From Maricaulis sp. (GTDB taxonomy: Bacteria > Pseudomonadota > Alphaproteobacteria > Caulobacterales > Maricaulaceae), in the NCBI RefSeq assembly GCF_017642925.1, contig NZ_JAEPOL010000001.1, positions 1 to 64,000 of the forward strand: DNA of 64,000 bases. Direction: 5' to 3'. Below, piece by piece: positions 55,722 through 64,000 of this stretch. A program made the translations under genes and the position numbers. Position 1 is the stretch's first letter; every line of letters starts with the position of its first letter. A model generated the notes under the pieces. It was given only the letters and a program-made list of their open reading frames with translations. It made no database searches and was not told where the DNA came from.

Positions 55722-56999
55722 CTATTCGGCCTCTACGGCGCCTTCAGGAACAGTCTCCCGGGACGCCAGTTCATGCGTGCCCGGATCGTGCCGCTTGGCG
55801 CCGAGCGCCAGGAAGAGCGCGACAATCGTCAGCGCCGAGGCCAGAAGGAAGGGCGCGCCGGCGAAGACAAAGGGCGCATCGGCGCCCGTGAAACCCTCGA
55901 ACATGCGCGACATGATCAGCGGCCCGATAATCATCGACAGGCTCTGCATCGAGGTCATTGCCCCCTGCAGCTCGCCCTGGGCATTGGCCGGGACGATGCG
56001 CGAGATCACGCCCTGCAGCGCCGGCTGGCCGATCCCGGCCAGCGCGCCGAAGACGATGATCGGGTAGACCATCCAGCCGCTGGTCGCCAGGCCATAGGCG
56101 GCATAGGAGCACACGGCCAGCGACAGCGAGACCGCGATGGCGCGCCACTCGCCCAGTTTCGGCACGAGAATGCGGGTCAGCCCGCCCTGCACCAGCGCCG
56201 TCGTCAGCCCGACCGCCATCAGAGACAGGCCGATATCGCCGGATGTCCAGCCGAATTTGAAGTCGGTGTAGTAGGACCAGACAGCCGGATAGACCGCGTG
56301 GCCGAGCAGCATCAGGAAGACCGCGCCCATCATCACCAGAACCGCGGGATAGGAGCGCATTTGCAGAAGCGAACCGAGCGGATTGGCGCGGCGGATCGAG
56401 AAGGCGCGGCGATTTTCCGGCGCCAGCGTCTCGGGCAGCACGAACAGGCCGTAGATCAGGTTCAGCCCGGCCAGAATGCCGGCCGCAAAGAAGGGCGCGC
56501 GCGGACCGAAATGCTCGCCCAGCAGACCGCCGATCGCCGGGCCGAGGATGAAGCCGATGCCGAAGGCGGCGCCCATCATGCCGAACCGTCCGGCCCGCTC
56601 GTGCGCCGGCGTGATGTCGGCGATATAGGCGTTGGCGGTGGAATAGCTGGCGCCGAACACGCCGGCCAGGATGCGGCCGATCAGCAGCAGCCAGAAATGC
56701 GGGGCAAAGCCCATCATCGTGTAGTCAAGCGTGAAGCCGGCCAGCGCTGCCAGCAGAACGCGCTTGCGCCCGAACCGGTCGGACAGGCCGCCGACAATCG
56801 GTGCGAAGACGAATTGCATGCCGGCATAGCTGGCGGTCAGCCAGGCGCCCAGAACCACGGCATTATTCGCTTCCAGCCCGGTCACATCCTCGATCAGGGC
56901 CGGCATGACAGGCATGATCAGCCCGATGCCGATCATGTCGATCAGCACGGTGATGAAAATGAAGATGAAAGCGTGCTTGCCGGGCTTGCGGGCGGACAT
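55722..56999 (-). CDS. MFS transporter, TetA-like (TCR/Tet family)
   Basis: 425 residues with twelve predicted helices. Motif A after TM2 reads GGLSDRFGRKRVL and motif C-like GFILGPAIGGLLG in TM5 indicates a drug-H+ antiporter. It groups with TetA-like transporters, which also include non-resistance members. No TetR neighbour is present, so its drug role is unproven. It follows fur by 26 bases. Confidence 0.87.
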   Translation of the reverse strand: MSARKPGKHAFIFIFITVLIDMIGIGLIMPVMPALIEDVTGLEANNAVVLGAWLTASYAGMQFVFAPIVGGLSDRFGRKRVLLAALAGFTLDYTMMGFAPHFWLLLIGRILAGVFGASYSTANAYIADITPAHERAGRFGMMGAAFGIGFILGPAIGGLLGEHFGPRAPFFAAGILAGLNLIYGLFVLPETLAPENRRAFSIRRANPLGSLLQMRSYPAVLVMMGAVFLMLLGHAVYPAVWSYYTDFKFGWTSGDIGLSLMAVGLTTALVQGGLTRILVPKLGEWRAIAVSLSLAVCSYAAYGLATSGWMVYPIIVFGALAGIGQPALQGVISRIVPANAQGELQGAMTSMQSLSMIIGPLIMSRMFEGFTGADAPFVFAGAPFLLASALTIVALFLALGAKRHDPGTHELASRETVPEGAVEAE

Positions 57000-57025
57000 G
57001 ACGTCTCCTGCGGGAGGCGGACGCC

Positions 57026-57448
57026 CTAGTCCTCGGCGCCCTTCAGGGGCACGCCGTAAAGCTCCAGGCGGTGATCGACAAGCTTGTAGCCCAGCTTGCG
57101 CGCGATCGCTTCCTGCAGACGTTCGATCTCTTCATTGACGAATTCCACGACTTCGCCCGTCTTCAGGTCGATCAGGTGGTCGTGATGCTCGTCGCCGACT
57201 TCCTCATAGCGCGACCTTCCGTCGCGGAAGTCGTGCCGCTCGATAATGCCGGCTTCCTCGAACAGGCGGACCGTGCGGTAGACCGTGGCCAGCGAGATCC
57301 GCGGATCTTCCGCCGATGCCCGGCGGTGCAGCTCTTCGGCATCCGGATGGTCGTCGGAAGACGACAGCACGCGGGCGATGACCCGGCGCTGATCGGTCAT
57401 GCGAAGTCCCTTCGCGATGCAGATCTGTTCGATACGGTCAGGCATCAT
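57026..57448 (-). CDS. fur: Ferric uptake regulator Fur
   Basis: Metal-dependent repressor. 140 residues. The winged-helix domain has RMTDQRRVIARVL and LATVYRTVRLFEEAGIIERHDF. Metal sites include EEVGDEHHDHLIDLKTGEVVEF. No C-terminal CxxC zinc pair is present. The sequence is close, as remembered, to the Caulobacter Fur. It is co-directional with rimI and tsaB, 33 bases from rimI, with gagga ahead of its start. Confidence 0.93.
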   Translation of the reverse strand: MMPDRIEQICIAKGLRMTDQRRVIARVLSSSDDHPDAEELHRRASAEDPRISLATVYRTVRLFEEAGIIERHDFRDGRSRYEEVGDEHHDHLIDLKTGEVVEFVNEEIERLQEAIARKLGYKLVDHRLELYGVPLKGAED

Positions 57449-57481
57449 CGTCCTCGTCCTTGATACTGCAGAGATAGGCGT

Positions 57482-57943
57482 TCACGCCGGGGTTTGTCCA
57501 TCTTCGCGCAGCCATTTTTCAAGGACAAGCGCATCCGCACCGTCGGCATAGTAGGCCTTGCGCAGCCCCACCTGCCGGTATCCCGCCCGGGCATAGAGCT
57601 TTTGCGCGGCCGTATTGGCGACCGAAACTTCCAGGAAAACCCTGCTGCAACCCGCCTGCATCAGCCCGTCCTGGGCAGCGGCGAGCAATTGTCCGCCGCG
57701 GCCGGACACCCGGGCGTGCGGCGCAATGCCGATGGTCAGGATTTCCGCCTCGTCGAGCGCCTGGCGCACGACAACAAGCCCCCGCGCCTCGCCATCCCCG
57801 CGCAGGATCAGCGCCGTGACGCCGTCCGTCAGCAAAAGCGAGGCGAATTCGCGCTCCGACCAGGGCGCGGCGAAACAGGCTGCATGCAGCGCCGCCAGCT
57901 CGCCGGCGGCTTCCGCCCCGGCGCGCTCGATGGTGACGCTCAT
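57482..57943 (-). CDS. rimI: GNAT acetyltransferase, RimI-like
   Basis: 153 residues. Acetyl-CoA-binding VSGRGGQLLAAAQ (R/Q-x-x-G-x-G/A type) is at about 79-91, and the YARAGYRQVGLRKAYY motif is conserved. Family members acetylate the N-terminal alanine of ribosomal protein S18. The 4-base overlap with tsaB makes a common tsaB-rimI pair. The longer in-frame extension at 58504 is not part of it. Confidence 0.88.
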   Translation of the reverse strand: MSVTIERAGAEAAGELAALHAACFAAPWSEREFASLLLTDGVTALILRGDGEARGLVVVRQALDEAEILTIGIAPHARVSGRGGQLLAAAQDGLMQAGCSRVFLEVSVANTAAQKLYARAGYRQVGLRKAYYADGADALVLEKWLREDGQTPA

Positions 57944-58584
57944 GCCGGCTCGATCCCGCCCGGCAGCTTGGCGTCCGGCGGGCGGGCATAGAAGGGCGAG
58001 GCCGGTGCCTGCGCCGGATCTGCCTCGGCCACCAGATCGAGCAGGGCGTGAAGGTCGAGCTCGGTGACATCGCGGACCGATGCGACGGCCGGGTCGACCA
58101 GCGCCGCGCCCGAGCCGGCCAGGACGAGGCCGTCGAGCCCGAGGGTATCGAGGTGAGCGGGAACCGCATCGACGGTGAGGCGTAGCGGTCCGGACGCGTC
58201 CGGCCCGGTCCAGACCTGCAGGATGACCTCGCCGCGCTTGGCATCGTGCAGCACGGCCAGCGGGCGCACATCGTGCAGCTGACGGGCGATCACGGCGAGA
58301 TTGCCGATGCCGATGGCCACGGCCCCCGTCGCCAGGGCAAGACCGCGGGCGAAGGCCGTGCCGACCCGGGTGCCGGCAAAACTGCCCGGACCGATCGTGA
58401 CGCCGATACGCGTCAGCGCGCCGGGCGTGACCCCGGCATCGGCCAGGATCTGCTCCACCATCGGCGCCAGCCGTTCGGCATGGCCGCGGTTGATCCGTTC
58501 GCAAAGGACACGGTCCGGCCGGCCATCCACGCGCAGCGCGACGGCACAGTCCGGACCGGTGGTATCGATGGCCAGCAGGGTCAT
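57940..58584 (-). CDS. tsaB: tRNA threonylcarbamoyladenosine biosynthesis protein TsaB
   Basis: 214 residues. Inactive ASKHA-fold partner of TsaD in t6A37 synthesis. LLAIDTTGPDCAVAL starts the fold; RINRGHAERLAPMVEQIL and IGPGSFAGTRVGTAFARGLA are the conserved motifs. It overlaps rimI by 4 bases and precedes fur. Essential pathway in most bacteria. Confidence 0.93.
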   Translation of the reverse strand: MTLLAIDTTGPDCAVALRVDGRPDRVLCERINRGHAERLAPMVEQILADAGVTPGALTRIGVTIGPGSFAGTRVGTAFARGLALATGAVAIGIGNLAVIARQLHDVRPLAVLHDAKRGEVILQVWTGPDASGPLRLTVDAVPAHLDTLGLDGLVLAGSGAALVDPAVASVRDVTELDLHALLDLVAEADPAQAPASPFYARPPDAKLPGGIEPA

Positions 58585-58593
58585 GCCAGCCCT

Positions 58594-59229
58594 TTAGAGG
58601 ATTTTCGCGGCCTCGTCGAAGTCCAGGCGCGGCAGGCGCGGGAAGAGGTTCTTCGTCGTGCCATAGCCCAGATTGATCAGGATGTCGGACCGCCAGGTCT
58701 TCATTTCCGGATCGTCGAGGAAGAATTCCTTGTCCAGGCCGTCATTCTCGAACCCGGTCATCGGACCGGTGTCCAGGCCCAGCGCGCGGGCGGCGATGAT
58801 CAGATAGGCGCCCTGCAGCACGGCATTGCGCTTGCCATTGTCGATCGTGGACGCCGGGGCGGTGAACCATTCGCGGGCACCGGGATTGTGCGGCATCAGC
58901 TGAGGCACCTTGTCGTAGAACTCGGTATCCCAGGCCAGAACGACCGTGACCGGCGCCTTCATCGTCTTAGCCCGGTTGCCTTCGGACAGGTGCGGTTCCA
59001 GGCGGGCCTTCGCCTCGGCCGTCGTCAGGAACAGGAAGCGCGCCGGCGAGGAATTGGCGCTGGTCGGACCCATGCGGAGCGTGTCGTAGAGTTCTTTCAG
59101 CGTCCCGGCCGGGACCGGGCGGGTCTCGTCGAAATCATTATAGGTGCGGGCGTCCAGCAGGATCTGCTTCAGCGCTGCGTCACCGATCGGATCGTTATGG
59201 GTGGGCTTGCGCGACAATTCGTCGGCCAT
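58594..59229 (-). CDS. Nitroreductase family protein (RutE/HadB-like)
   Basis: 211 residues. FMN-binding start DARTYNDFDETRPV and GPTSANSSPARFLFL, then GAYLIIAARALGLDTGPMTGF. It belongs to the malonic semialdehyde reductase/RutE branch, but no rut genes lie nearby, so the substrate is open. It lies 9 bases upstream of tsaB. Confidence 0.88.
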   Translation of the reverse strand: MADELSRKPTHNDPIGDAALKQILLDARTYNDFDETRPVPAGTLKELYDTLRMGPTSANSSPARFLFLTTAEAKARLEPHLSEGNRAKTMKAPVTVVLAWDTEFYDKVPQLMPHNPGAREWFTAPASTIDNGKRNAVLQGAYLIIAARALGLDTGPMTGFENDGLDKEFFLDDPEMKTWRSDILINLGYGTTKNLFPRLPRLDFDEAAKIL

Positions 59230-59333
59230 GGGGGCGCTCCTGTGCGAATAACCAGTTCGGCCGGACCATAATCCGGGCCGACCGGCTTTTGAATTTCCGC
59301 ACTGGAAAAAGTCTTTCCGGCGAGCGGAAACCG

Positions 59334-59897
59334 TTATTCGACGGCTTCCACGCCCTGGATTTCGGGAATGTAGTGGCGCAGCAGGTTCTCTATCCCGGCC
59401 TTCAGCGTCATCGTCGAGGACGGGCAGCCCGAGCAGGCGCCGCGCATGCGCAGACGCACGAGACCGCTGTCGGCAACATAGGAATGGAACAGGATATCGC
59501 CGCCATCGCGCGCCACGGCGGGACGGACGCGGGTGTCGATTAGATCGATGATTTCCTTCACCACCTCGGCATCCGCCCCGTCATACTCGGCATGATCGAC
59601 CCCGCTCTGCGAGGTCTCGAACAGCGGCCGGCCCGACTGCAGACCGTCCATGATCGCGCCCAGCAGGAAGGGCTTGATATGGTCCCATTCATAATCGTCG
59701 GTCTTGGTGACGGCGACGAAGTCCTCGCCGAAAAACACGCCGCTCACCCCGTCGACCAGGAAGAGATCGGCCGCCAGCGGCGACGCCTCGGCATCCTCGG
59801 CATTCTCGAATTCCCGCGGCTGATCGGGCGAGATTTCCCGGCCCGGCAGGAATTTCAGCGTGTTGGGATTGGGTGTGGCTTCAGTCTGGATAAACAT
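59334..59897 (-). CDS. NifU-like Fe-S scaffold protein
   Basis: 187 residues. The N-terminal Nfu domain (FIQTEATPNPNTLKFLPG) is followed by the C-terminal NifU-like domain with the CxxC cluster-binding motif GACSGCPSS. This Nfu type supplies Fe-S clusters to target proteins in alphaproteobacteria and mitochondria. An aggag ribosome-binding site precedes it. Confidence 0.94.
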   Translation of the reverse strand: MFIQTEATPNPNTLKFLPGREISPDQPREFENAEDAEASPLAADLFLVDGVSGVFFGEDFVAVTKTDDYEWDHIKPFLLGAIMDGLQSGRPLFETSQSGVDHAEYDGADAEVVKEIIDLIDTRVRPAVARDGGDILFHSYVADSGLVRLRMRGACSGCPSSTMTLKAGIENLLRHYIPEIQGVEAVE

Positions 59898-59966
59898 GGT
59901 TCGGATCTCCTGACCGTCACTTGGCCCACCCGGCCACGGCTTTCAACCATGATCGGCGTGTGGGTT

Positions 59967-60443
59967 TCACACGAGCGCGTCGATTTCCGCCGGATCCATG
60001 TCGCCGGGCACCACGGTCACAGGCACCGCACGGCCGTCGAACAGGCCGCGTCCGCGCGCGAGCGCCGTCACCAGCGGGCCGGGGCCCTCGCTCGAGGAGG
60101 AGGCCGCCAGCACCAGCAGCGAGATCAGCGGGTCTTCCTCCAGAAGACGCGCCAGTACGGTCCGGCGATCGCCTTCGCGCAGCAGCAATTCCGGACGCTC
60201 GCCGGTAACGGCCTCGGCATCCTCGGCCATGGATTCCAGCAGCGTCTCGGCGGCGGTCTCCGCTTCACGCTTGGCCGTCTCGGCGACACCGATCCAGTGA
60301 TTGAAGTCGCTGGGCTCATGCGTTGCCAGAATGGCGACATGGGCACCGGTCGACACGGCGCGGCGGGCGGCGAAGTAGAGCGCCGTCCGGCACTCATTGC
60401 TGTCGTCGGCCACGACCAGGAATTTTCGTGAGCTCTGAGGCAT
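59967..60443 (-). CDS. Universal stress protein family
   Basis: 158 residues from ATG 60443. Rossmann-like UspA fold with KFLVVADDSNECRTALYFAARRA at the start. The C-terminal ATP-binding G-x2-G-x9-G motif is not clearly present, so ATP binding is uncertain. In-frame sequence further upstream is not homologous. It is divergent from the next gene across 75 bp. Confidence 0.8.
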   Translation of the reverse strand: MPQSSRKFLVVADDSNECRTALYFAARRAVSTGAHVAILATHEPSDFNHWIGVAETAKREAETAAETLLESMAEDAEAVTGERPELLLREGDRRTVLARLLEEDPLISLLVLAASSSSEGPGPLVTALARGRGLFDGRAVPVTVVPGDMDPAEIDALV

Positions 60444-60518
60444 GGAAACGGAGTTTGGCGTCTCGCGGGCGACTCGTCCAGAGAATGCTGCTAACACCGC
60501 GCGGGCAAGGGAGGGCGC

Positions 60519-61103
60519 ATGTCTGCAAGCGAACACCGGGACCGGCGCAATGCCGCGACACCGGCCAGAATCTTCAGCCTGACGGACGCAGCGCTGGTCT
60601 GGCGCGGCGAGGGTGAAAACGATCCGGGCGGCGAGGTCGAACTGACCGATATCGCCCAGGTGCGGCTGAGTGTGGAAATGGCCGGCCAGCAGAGCCAGGT
60701 GGTCTGCCGCATCACCGACACGCAGGGAGAAGAGACGGTGTTCGGCTCGATGCGCTGGGCGGGCGTGGGCCATTGGGAGCCCGCCGCCGACACATTCAGC
60801 GCCCTGCTGCGCGACCTGCACCTGGCCTTGCTGCCCTATCGCGACGGCATCCGCTTCATCGAAGGCTCGTCGATCGTCTTCCTGTTCGTGATGTTCTCAC
60901 TGGGCCTGGCGCTGACCGGGATCAGCCTGTTCTTCTTCGCTCTGCTCTTCCTGGTACGTGAACAGGCCTCAGGCCTGTTCCTGATTGCCGGTGTCGTGGC
61001 GGGCGTGTGGCTGACCCGCCTGTTCTGGCCCCGCGGACCGAAACCCTATGATCCGGAAACCTATGCCCGGCCCGCGACAAAGCGCGAACCGGACCCGGCC
61101 TGA
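60519..61103 (+). CDS. Conserved hypothetical two-helix membrane protein
   Basis: 194 residues. A soluble N-terminal half with antiparallel-strand-like repeats (about 18-75) precedes two helices (about 118-140 and 147-167) and a proline-rich tail. A strong ribosome-binding site (agggagggc) precedes it. It runs against its neighbours. No function is recognised. Confidence 0.65.
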   Translation: MSASEHRDRRNAATPARIFSLTDAALVWRGEGENDPGGEVELTDIAQVRLSVEMAGQQSQVVCRITDTQGEETVFGSMRWAGVGHWEPAADTFSALLRDLHLALLPYRDGIRFIEGSSIVFLFVMFSLGLALTGISLFFFALLFLVREQASGLFLIAGVVAGVWLTRLFWPRGPKPYDPETYARPATKREPDPA

Positions 61104-61109
61104 CGGCTG

Positions 61110-61667
61110 CTAGTGGCCGGAATGCCCGCCCGGTGCCGTATTGCGCGCCTGGAAGGTGACCGCGACCTCGCCGGCCCGTTCAAAGACGAGCGTGCCGGTG
61201 ACCGCATCGCCCTCGGCGACCGGATCCATGCCGAACACCATCAGGTGCAGCCCGCCCGGTGCAAAGGCCAGCGCGCCGGCATCGGTGATGTCCTGCGGAC
61301 CCACCTGGCGCATCTGCATCATGCCTTCATCATTCATGGTGTGGGTGTGCAGCTCGATATGGCCGGCACCGTCCATGCGCGCCTCGACCAGGCGGTCGGC
61401 ATGGCCCTGCGCGAGCGTTGCCGTGAAATAGGCCGCCGTCACGTCGCGGCCCTGCGGGTGCGGCCGGATCCAGGCATCGGCGATCTCGACCACCGGGGTA
61501 ACGCCATCGTCGGGCAGCGGCGCGGCCGCGTCAGCCGTTTCGGCAGGTGCCGCGTGATCCATCCCGCCATGATCCATGGCGGAGTCCATGGCGGCGGTGT
61601 CTTCGGCCGGTTCGCTGCAGGCTGTCAGGGCGAGGCCTGCGGCAACGATCAGGGCATAGTGCTTCAT
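61110..61667 (-). CDS. PCu(A)C copper chaperone lipoprotein
   Basis: 185 residues. A lipobox LTACS at about 14-18 predicts an outer-face lipoprotein. A Met/His/Asp-rich linker (MDSAMDHGGMDHAAP) follows. The PCu(A)C domain has the ligand set His-Met in HIELHTHTMNDEGMMQMR and HLMVFGM. Homologues insert Cu into cytochrome c oxidase. A gga-gga ribosome-binding site marks the start. Confidence 0.87.
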   Translation of the reverse strand: MKHYALIVAAGLALTACSEPAEDTAAMDSAMDHGGMDHAAPAETADAAAPLPDDGVTPVVEIADAWIRPHPQGRDVTAAYFTATLAQGHADRLVEARMDGAGHIELHTHTMNDEGMMQMRQVGPQDITDAGALAFAPGGLHLMVFGMDPVAEGDAVTGTLVFERAGEVAVTFQARNTAPGGHSGH

Positions 61668-61746
61668 TGAAGTCCTCCAGCCGCTACAGGAGCGCGCCGT
61701 GAGAAGGCCCGCCATGCGGCGAATTGTCCACCTGAACCACTTCATC

Positions 61747-61829
61747 GCGATCAAGGGCGATGCGTTGATCGCACTTTGGAGTGGTCGCATTTCCGAACCG
61801 CAGAACCGGTTCCCACGTCTGCTGAAAAT
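61747..61829. repeat. Short palindrome-bearing intergenic repeat-like segment
   Basis: gcgatcaa (61747-61754) and ttgatcgc (61765-61772) form an 8-bp inverted repeat, and the palindrome gaaccggttc lies at 61803-61812, followed by cccacg. The ccggttccca core recalls a known dispersed repeat class of alphaproteobacteria. It occupies the gap between trpS and the copper chaperone gene. Confidence 0.35.
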
Positions 61830-61832
61830 GCT

Positions 61833-62870
61833 TTAGTGCCAGAAACCGATGATTTCCTTGGTTTCCTTGAGGATCGGAGCGGCGATCACATCGGCCCGCT
61901 CGGCGCCTTTTGTCAGGATGCGGTCGATTTCGGCCTGGTCGGCAATCAGCCGGCGGAATTCCTGCGAGATCGGTGCGAGATATTCCACCGCCACATCCGC
62001 CAGCGCCGGCTTGAAGGCGCCGAAGCCCTGGCCGCCGAACTCGGCGAGCACATCCGCCTTGGTCTTGCCGGTCAGCGCGGCATAGATGCCGACCAGATTG
62101 GACGCTTCGGCACGGGCCTCCAGGCCTTCCACCGTTTCCGGCAGCGGCTCGGGATCGGTTTTCGCCTTCTTGATCTTGCGGGCGATCGTGTCGGCATCGT
62201 CTTCCAGATTGATGCGCGAATTGTCCGACACGTCGGACTTGGACATTTTCGCCGTGCCGTCGCGCAGGCTCATGATGCGCGCGCCCGGCCCCTGGATCAC
62301 CGGTTCGGTGAGCGGGAAAAAGGCCTGGCCATCGCCATAGTCGCGGTTGAAGCGCGCCGCGATATCGCGGCACAGCTCGAGATGCTGCTTCTGGTCCTCA
62401 CCGACGGGCACATGCGTCGCCTTGTAGGCGAGAATGTCGGCGGCCTGCAGCACGGGATAGGTCAGCAGGCCGACGGAGGAGCGCTCCTTGTCCTTGCCGC
62501 CCTTGTCCTTGAACTGGGTCATGCGCTCGGCCCAGCCCAGACGCGCCACACAGTTGAATATCCAGGCCAGTTCCGCGTGTGCGGACACAGCGGACTGGGC
62601 GAAGATGATGCTCTTGTCGGGGTTCACGCCGGCCGCGATGTAGGCGGCAGCCGCAGCACGCACAGCGCCGGGCAGGGCCTTGGGGTCGTGCGGCATGGTG
62701 ATCGCGTGCATGTCGACCACGCAATAGATGCACTCGGCATCGCCCTCGTCCTGCAGCGCCACCCAGTTCTTCAGCGCGCCCAGATAATTGCCGAGATGCA
62801 GGCGGCCGGTGGGCTGCATGCCGGAAAAGATGCGCTCGGGACCGGTGTAGTCGGTGGGCGTTTCGCTCAT
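61833..62870 (-). CDS. trpS: Tryptophanyl-tRNA synthetase
   Basis: Class I aminoacyl-tRNA synthetase. 345 residues. The HIGH-type signature is [14 protein letters not shown] near residue 20 and the KMSKS signature is in [36 protein letters not shown] is characteristic of bacterial TrpRS. It follows the partial murJ by 61 bases on the same strand. Confidence 0.96.
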   Translation of the reverse strand: MSETPTDYTGPERIFSGMQPTGRLHLGNYLGALKNWVALQDEGDAECIYCVVDMHAITMPHDPKALPGAVRAAAAAYIAAGVNPDKSIIFAQSAVSAHAELAWIFNCVARLGWAERMTQFKDKGGKDKERSSVGLLTYPVLQAADILAYKATHVPVGEDQKQHLELCRDIAARFNRDYGDGQAFFPLTEPVIQGPGARIMSLRDGTAKMSKSDVSDNSRINLEDDADTIARKIKKAKTDPEPLPETVEGLEARAEASNLVGIYAALTGKTKADVLAEFGGQGFGAFKPALADVAVEYLAPISQEFRRLIADQAEIDRILTKGAERADVIAAPILKETKEIIGFWH

Positions 62871-62931
62871 GGGATCATGCCTTGGCAGAAAAGGGTCGGA
62901 CGGCGCGTCTTACCCAGCCGGAGCCCAAGCC

Positions 62932-64000
62932 TCAAGAGCGCTTGAGCGCCGTGCGCACTTCGGACAGGCGCAGGGCGCCGGTCAGGAGCGAGGCAAGCGC
63001 GAAGACGACGAGGCCTGCCGCACACACGGCGGCGAGCACCAGAAGTGTCGAATTGAACAGCCAGGGATAGAGCCAGCCGAGGTTCTGGTGCGCCAGCAGC
63101 AGGAAGCCGGCCATGATCGCGCTGGCCACGACAATGCGCGGCAGGCGGTTGAGCAGGCGGGCATCCGGCTCGAACAGGCCACGCCGGTGAAGTGTCACCG
63201 CGAGCAGCAGCGTGTTGACCCAGCCGGCGACCGAGGTGGCAATGGCGAGCCCGGCAAAGCCGAGCGGACCGAAGAAGAGCGACAGCCCCAGCGCGAGATT
63301 GATCACCACGCCGACCGTCGCGAACTTCATCGGCGTCATTGTGTCCTGGCGCGCAAAGAAGCCGGGTGAGAGGACCTTGATGAGAACGAAGGCAGGCAGG
63401 CCGGCCGCAAAGGCGATCAGCGCCTGGGCAACCATTTGTGCATCCTGAGGCGTGAAGGCGTCGCGCTCGTAGATGCCGGTGGCGATGAAGACCGGGATCG
63501 CCGCCAGCGCCGCTGCGGCCGGCAGGGTCAGCGCCATGGAAATCTCCAGCGCGCGGTTCATCGCATTGCCCGCCGCCGGCAGGTCGCCGGCCCGCAGGCG
63601 CGCGCTCAGCGTCGGCAGCAGCACGACCCCCATCGCGATCCCGACCACGCCCAGCGGCAGTTGATAGAGGCGGTCGGCATAATAGAGCCAGGAGCGCGCA
63701 CCCTCCTGCAGCGTCGCGATGGAGGAGGTGACGAGGATATTGATCTGGGTGACACCGGCCGCCATTGCGCCAGGCACGCCGAGCACGATCAGCCGCTTCA
63801 CATCCGGGGTGAGCTTCGGCAGGCGCACCGACAGCCGCACGCCGGTCGCGCGCGTTGCCGCCCAGAGCCAGATGAGCTGCGCGACTCCCGACACACTGAC
63901 ACCCACTGACAACCATAGCGCCAGCTGGCGACCTTCTGCCGGGGAAAAAGCGAGGATGCCGATCAGGGTGAGGTTCAGCAGGACCGGCGCCGCAGCGGCA
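62932..64000 (-). CDS. murJ: Lipid II flippase MurJ (5' end outside window)
   Basis: The open frame runs from the stop at 62932 to the right edge without interruption, giving about 355 residues of a normally ~510-residue protein. The N-terminal part lies beyond 64000. Residues before the internal GTG at 63912 (APVLLNLTLIGILAF) are MurJ-like, so 63912 is not the start. Several membrane helices and the motif RLYQLPLGVVGIAMGVVLLP identify the MOP-superfamily flippase that moves lipid II to the periplasm. Confidence 0.95.
   Translation of the reverse strand, partial: AAAAPVLLNLTLIGILAFSPAEGRQLALWLSVGVSVSGVAQLIWLWAATRATGVRLSVRLPKLTPDVKRLIVLGVPGAMAAGVTQINILVTSSIATLQEGARSWLYYADRLYQLPLGVVGIAMGVVLLPTLSARLRAGDLPAAGNAMNRALEISMALTLPAAAALAAIPVFIATGIYERDAFTPQDAQMVAQALIAFAAGLPAFVLIKVLSPGFFARQDTMTPMKFATVGVVINLALGLSLFFGPLGFAGLAIATSVAGWVNTLLLAVTLHRRGLFEPDARLLNRLPRIVVASAIMAGFLLLAHQNLGWLYPWLFNSTLLVLAAVCAAGLVVFALASLLTGALRLSEVRTALKRS

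Overview
The window is a GC-rich, gene-dense stretch of alphaproteobacterial core chromosome. The DnaA, Fur, FabA/FabB/FabI and UbiB sequences, the fused YlxR-L7Ae protein, and the gene neighbourhoods (dnaA next to rpsT; ubiE, ubiB, coaC/coaB and dut; fur, rimI and tsaB; phoH and miaB) are typical of the Caulobacterales/Hyphomonadales group. A stalked marine genus such as Maricaulis is a reasonable guess but is not proven by anything seen here. No phage, insertion sequence, CRISPR array, tRNA or rRNA gene was recognised.

Layout. 1-500: non-coding, with a palindromic repeat element and the gyrB terminator. 0.5-11 kb (minus strand): dnaA, dnaN, recF, a LysE exporter, a three-gene glycosyl-lipid operon (GT2, ArnT-like GT83, DedA/VTT) and gyrB. 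This is the usual dnaA-dnaN-recF-gyrB cluster with four genes inserted before gyrB. The roughly 500 bp between dnaA and rpsT carries a consensus IHF site, a DnaA-box-like 9-mer, three clustered GATTC (CcrM-type) sites and an AT tract, so it is the best candidate for a replication origin or cell-cycle-controlled promoter region. 11-25 kb: rpsT, enoyl-CoA hydratase, a TraB/GumN protein, mutM, ubiE, ubiB, a protoglobin, separate coaC and coaB genes, dut, cysK, a Pif1-like helicase, a ThiF/MoeB protein, two tiny membrane proteins, an MBL-fold protein and an SH3 protein. 25-28 kb: the fabA-fabB-fabI operon. 28-38 kb is more accessory: a BCCT transporter, an S9 peptidase, an acyltransferase divergent from a membrane LytTR regulator, two small membrane proteins, an AraC/GyrI regulator and an outer-membrane porin.

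38-49 kb (minus strand): rimP-nusA-ylxR-infB and rbfA-truB-rpsO-pnp, normally one operon, are separated by an inverted pair of exported SnoaL-like genes. Two RNA-level control signals stand out: a promoter followed by a leader terminator ahead of rimP-nusA, and a 10-bp stem that can hide the infB ribosome-binding site. 49-64 kb (minus strand, one exception): trmB, an XRE regulator, the miaB-phoH-ybeY-corC-lnt operon, an MFS exporter, fur-rimI-tsaB, a nitroreductase, a NifU-like scaffold, a stress protein, a copper chaperone, trpS and the 3' part of murJ, which runs off the right edge.

The content is mainly replication initiation, translation and ribosome maturation, fatty acid synthesis, envelope assembly and metal homeostasis. 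No obviously new multi-gene defence or biosynthetic system was found. The most promising novelty is regulatory (the dnaA upstream region, nusA leader and infB leader) together with the glycosyl-lipid operon that couples a DedA-type protein to an ArnT-type transferase.
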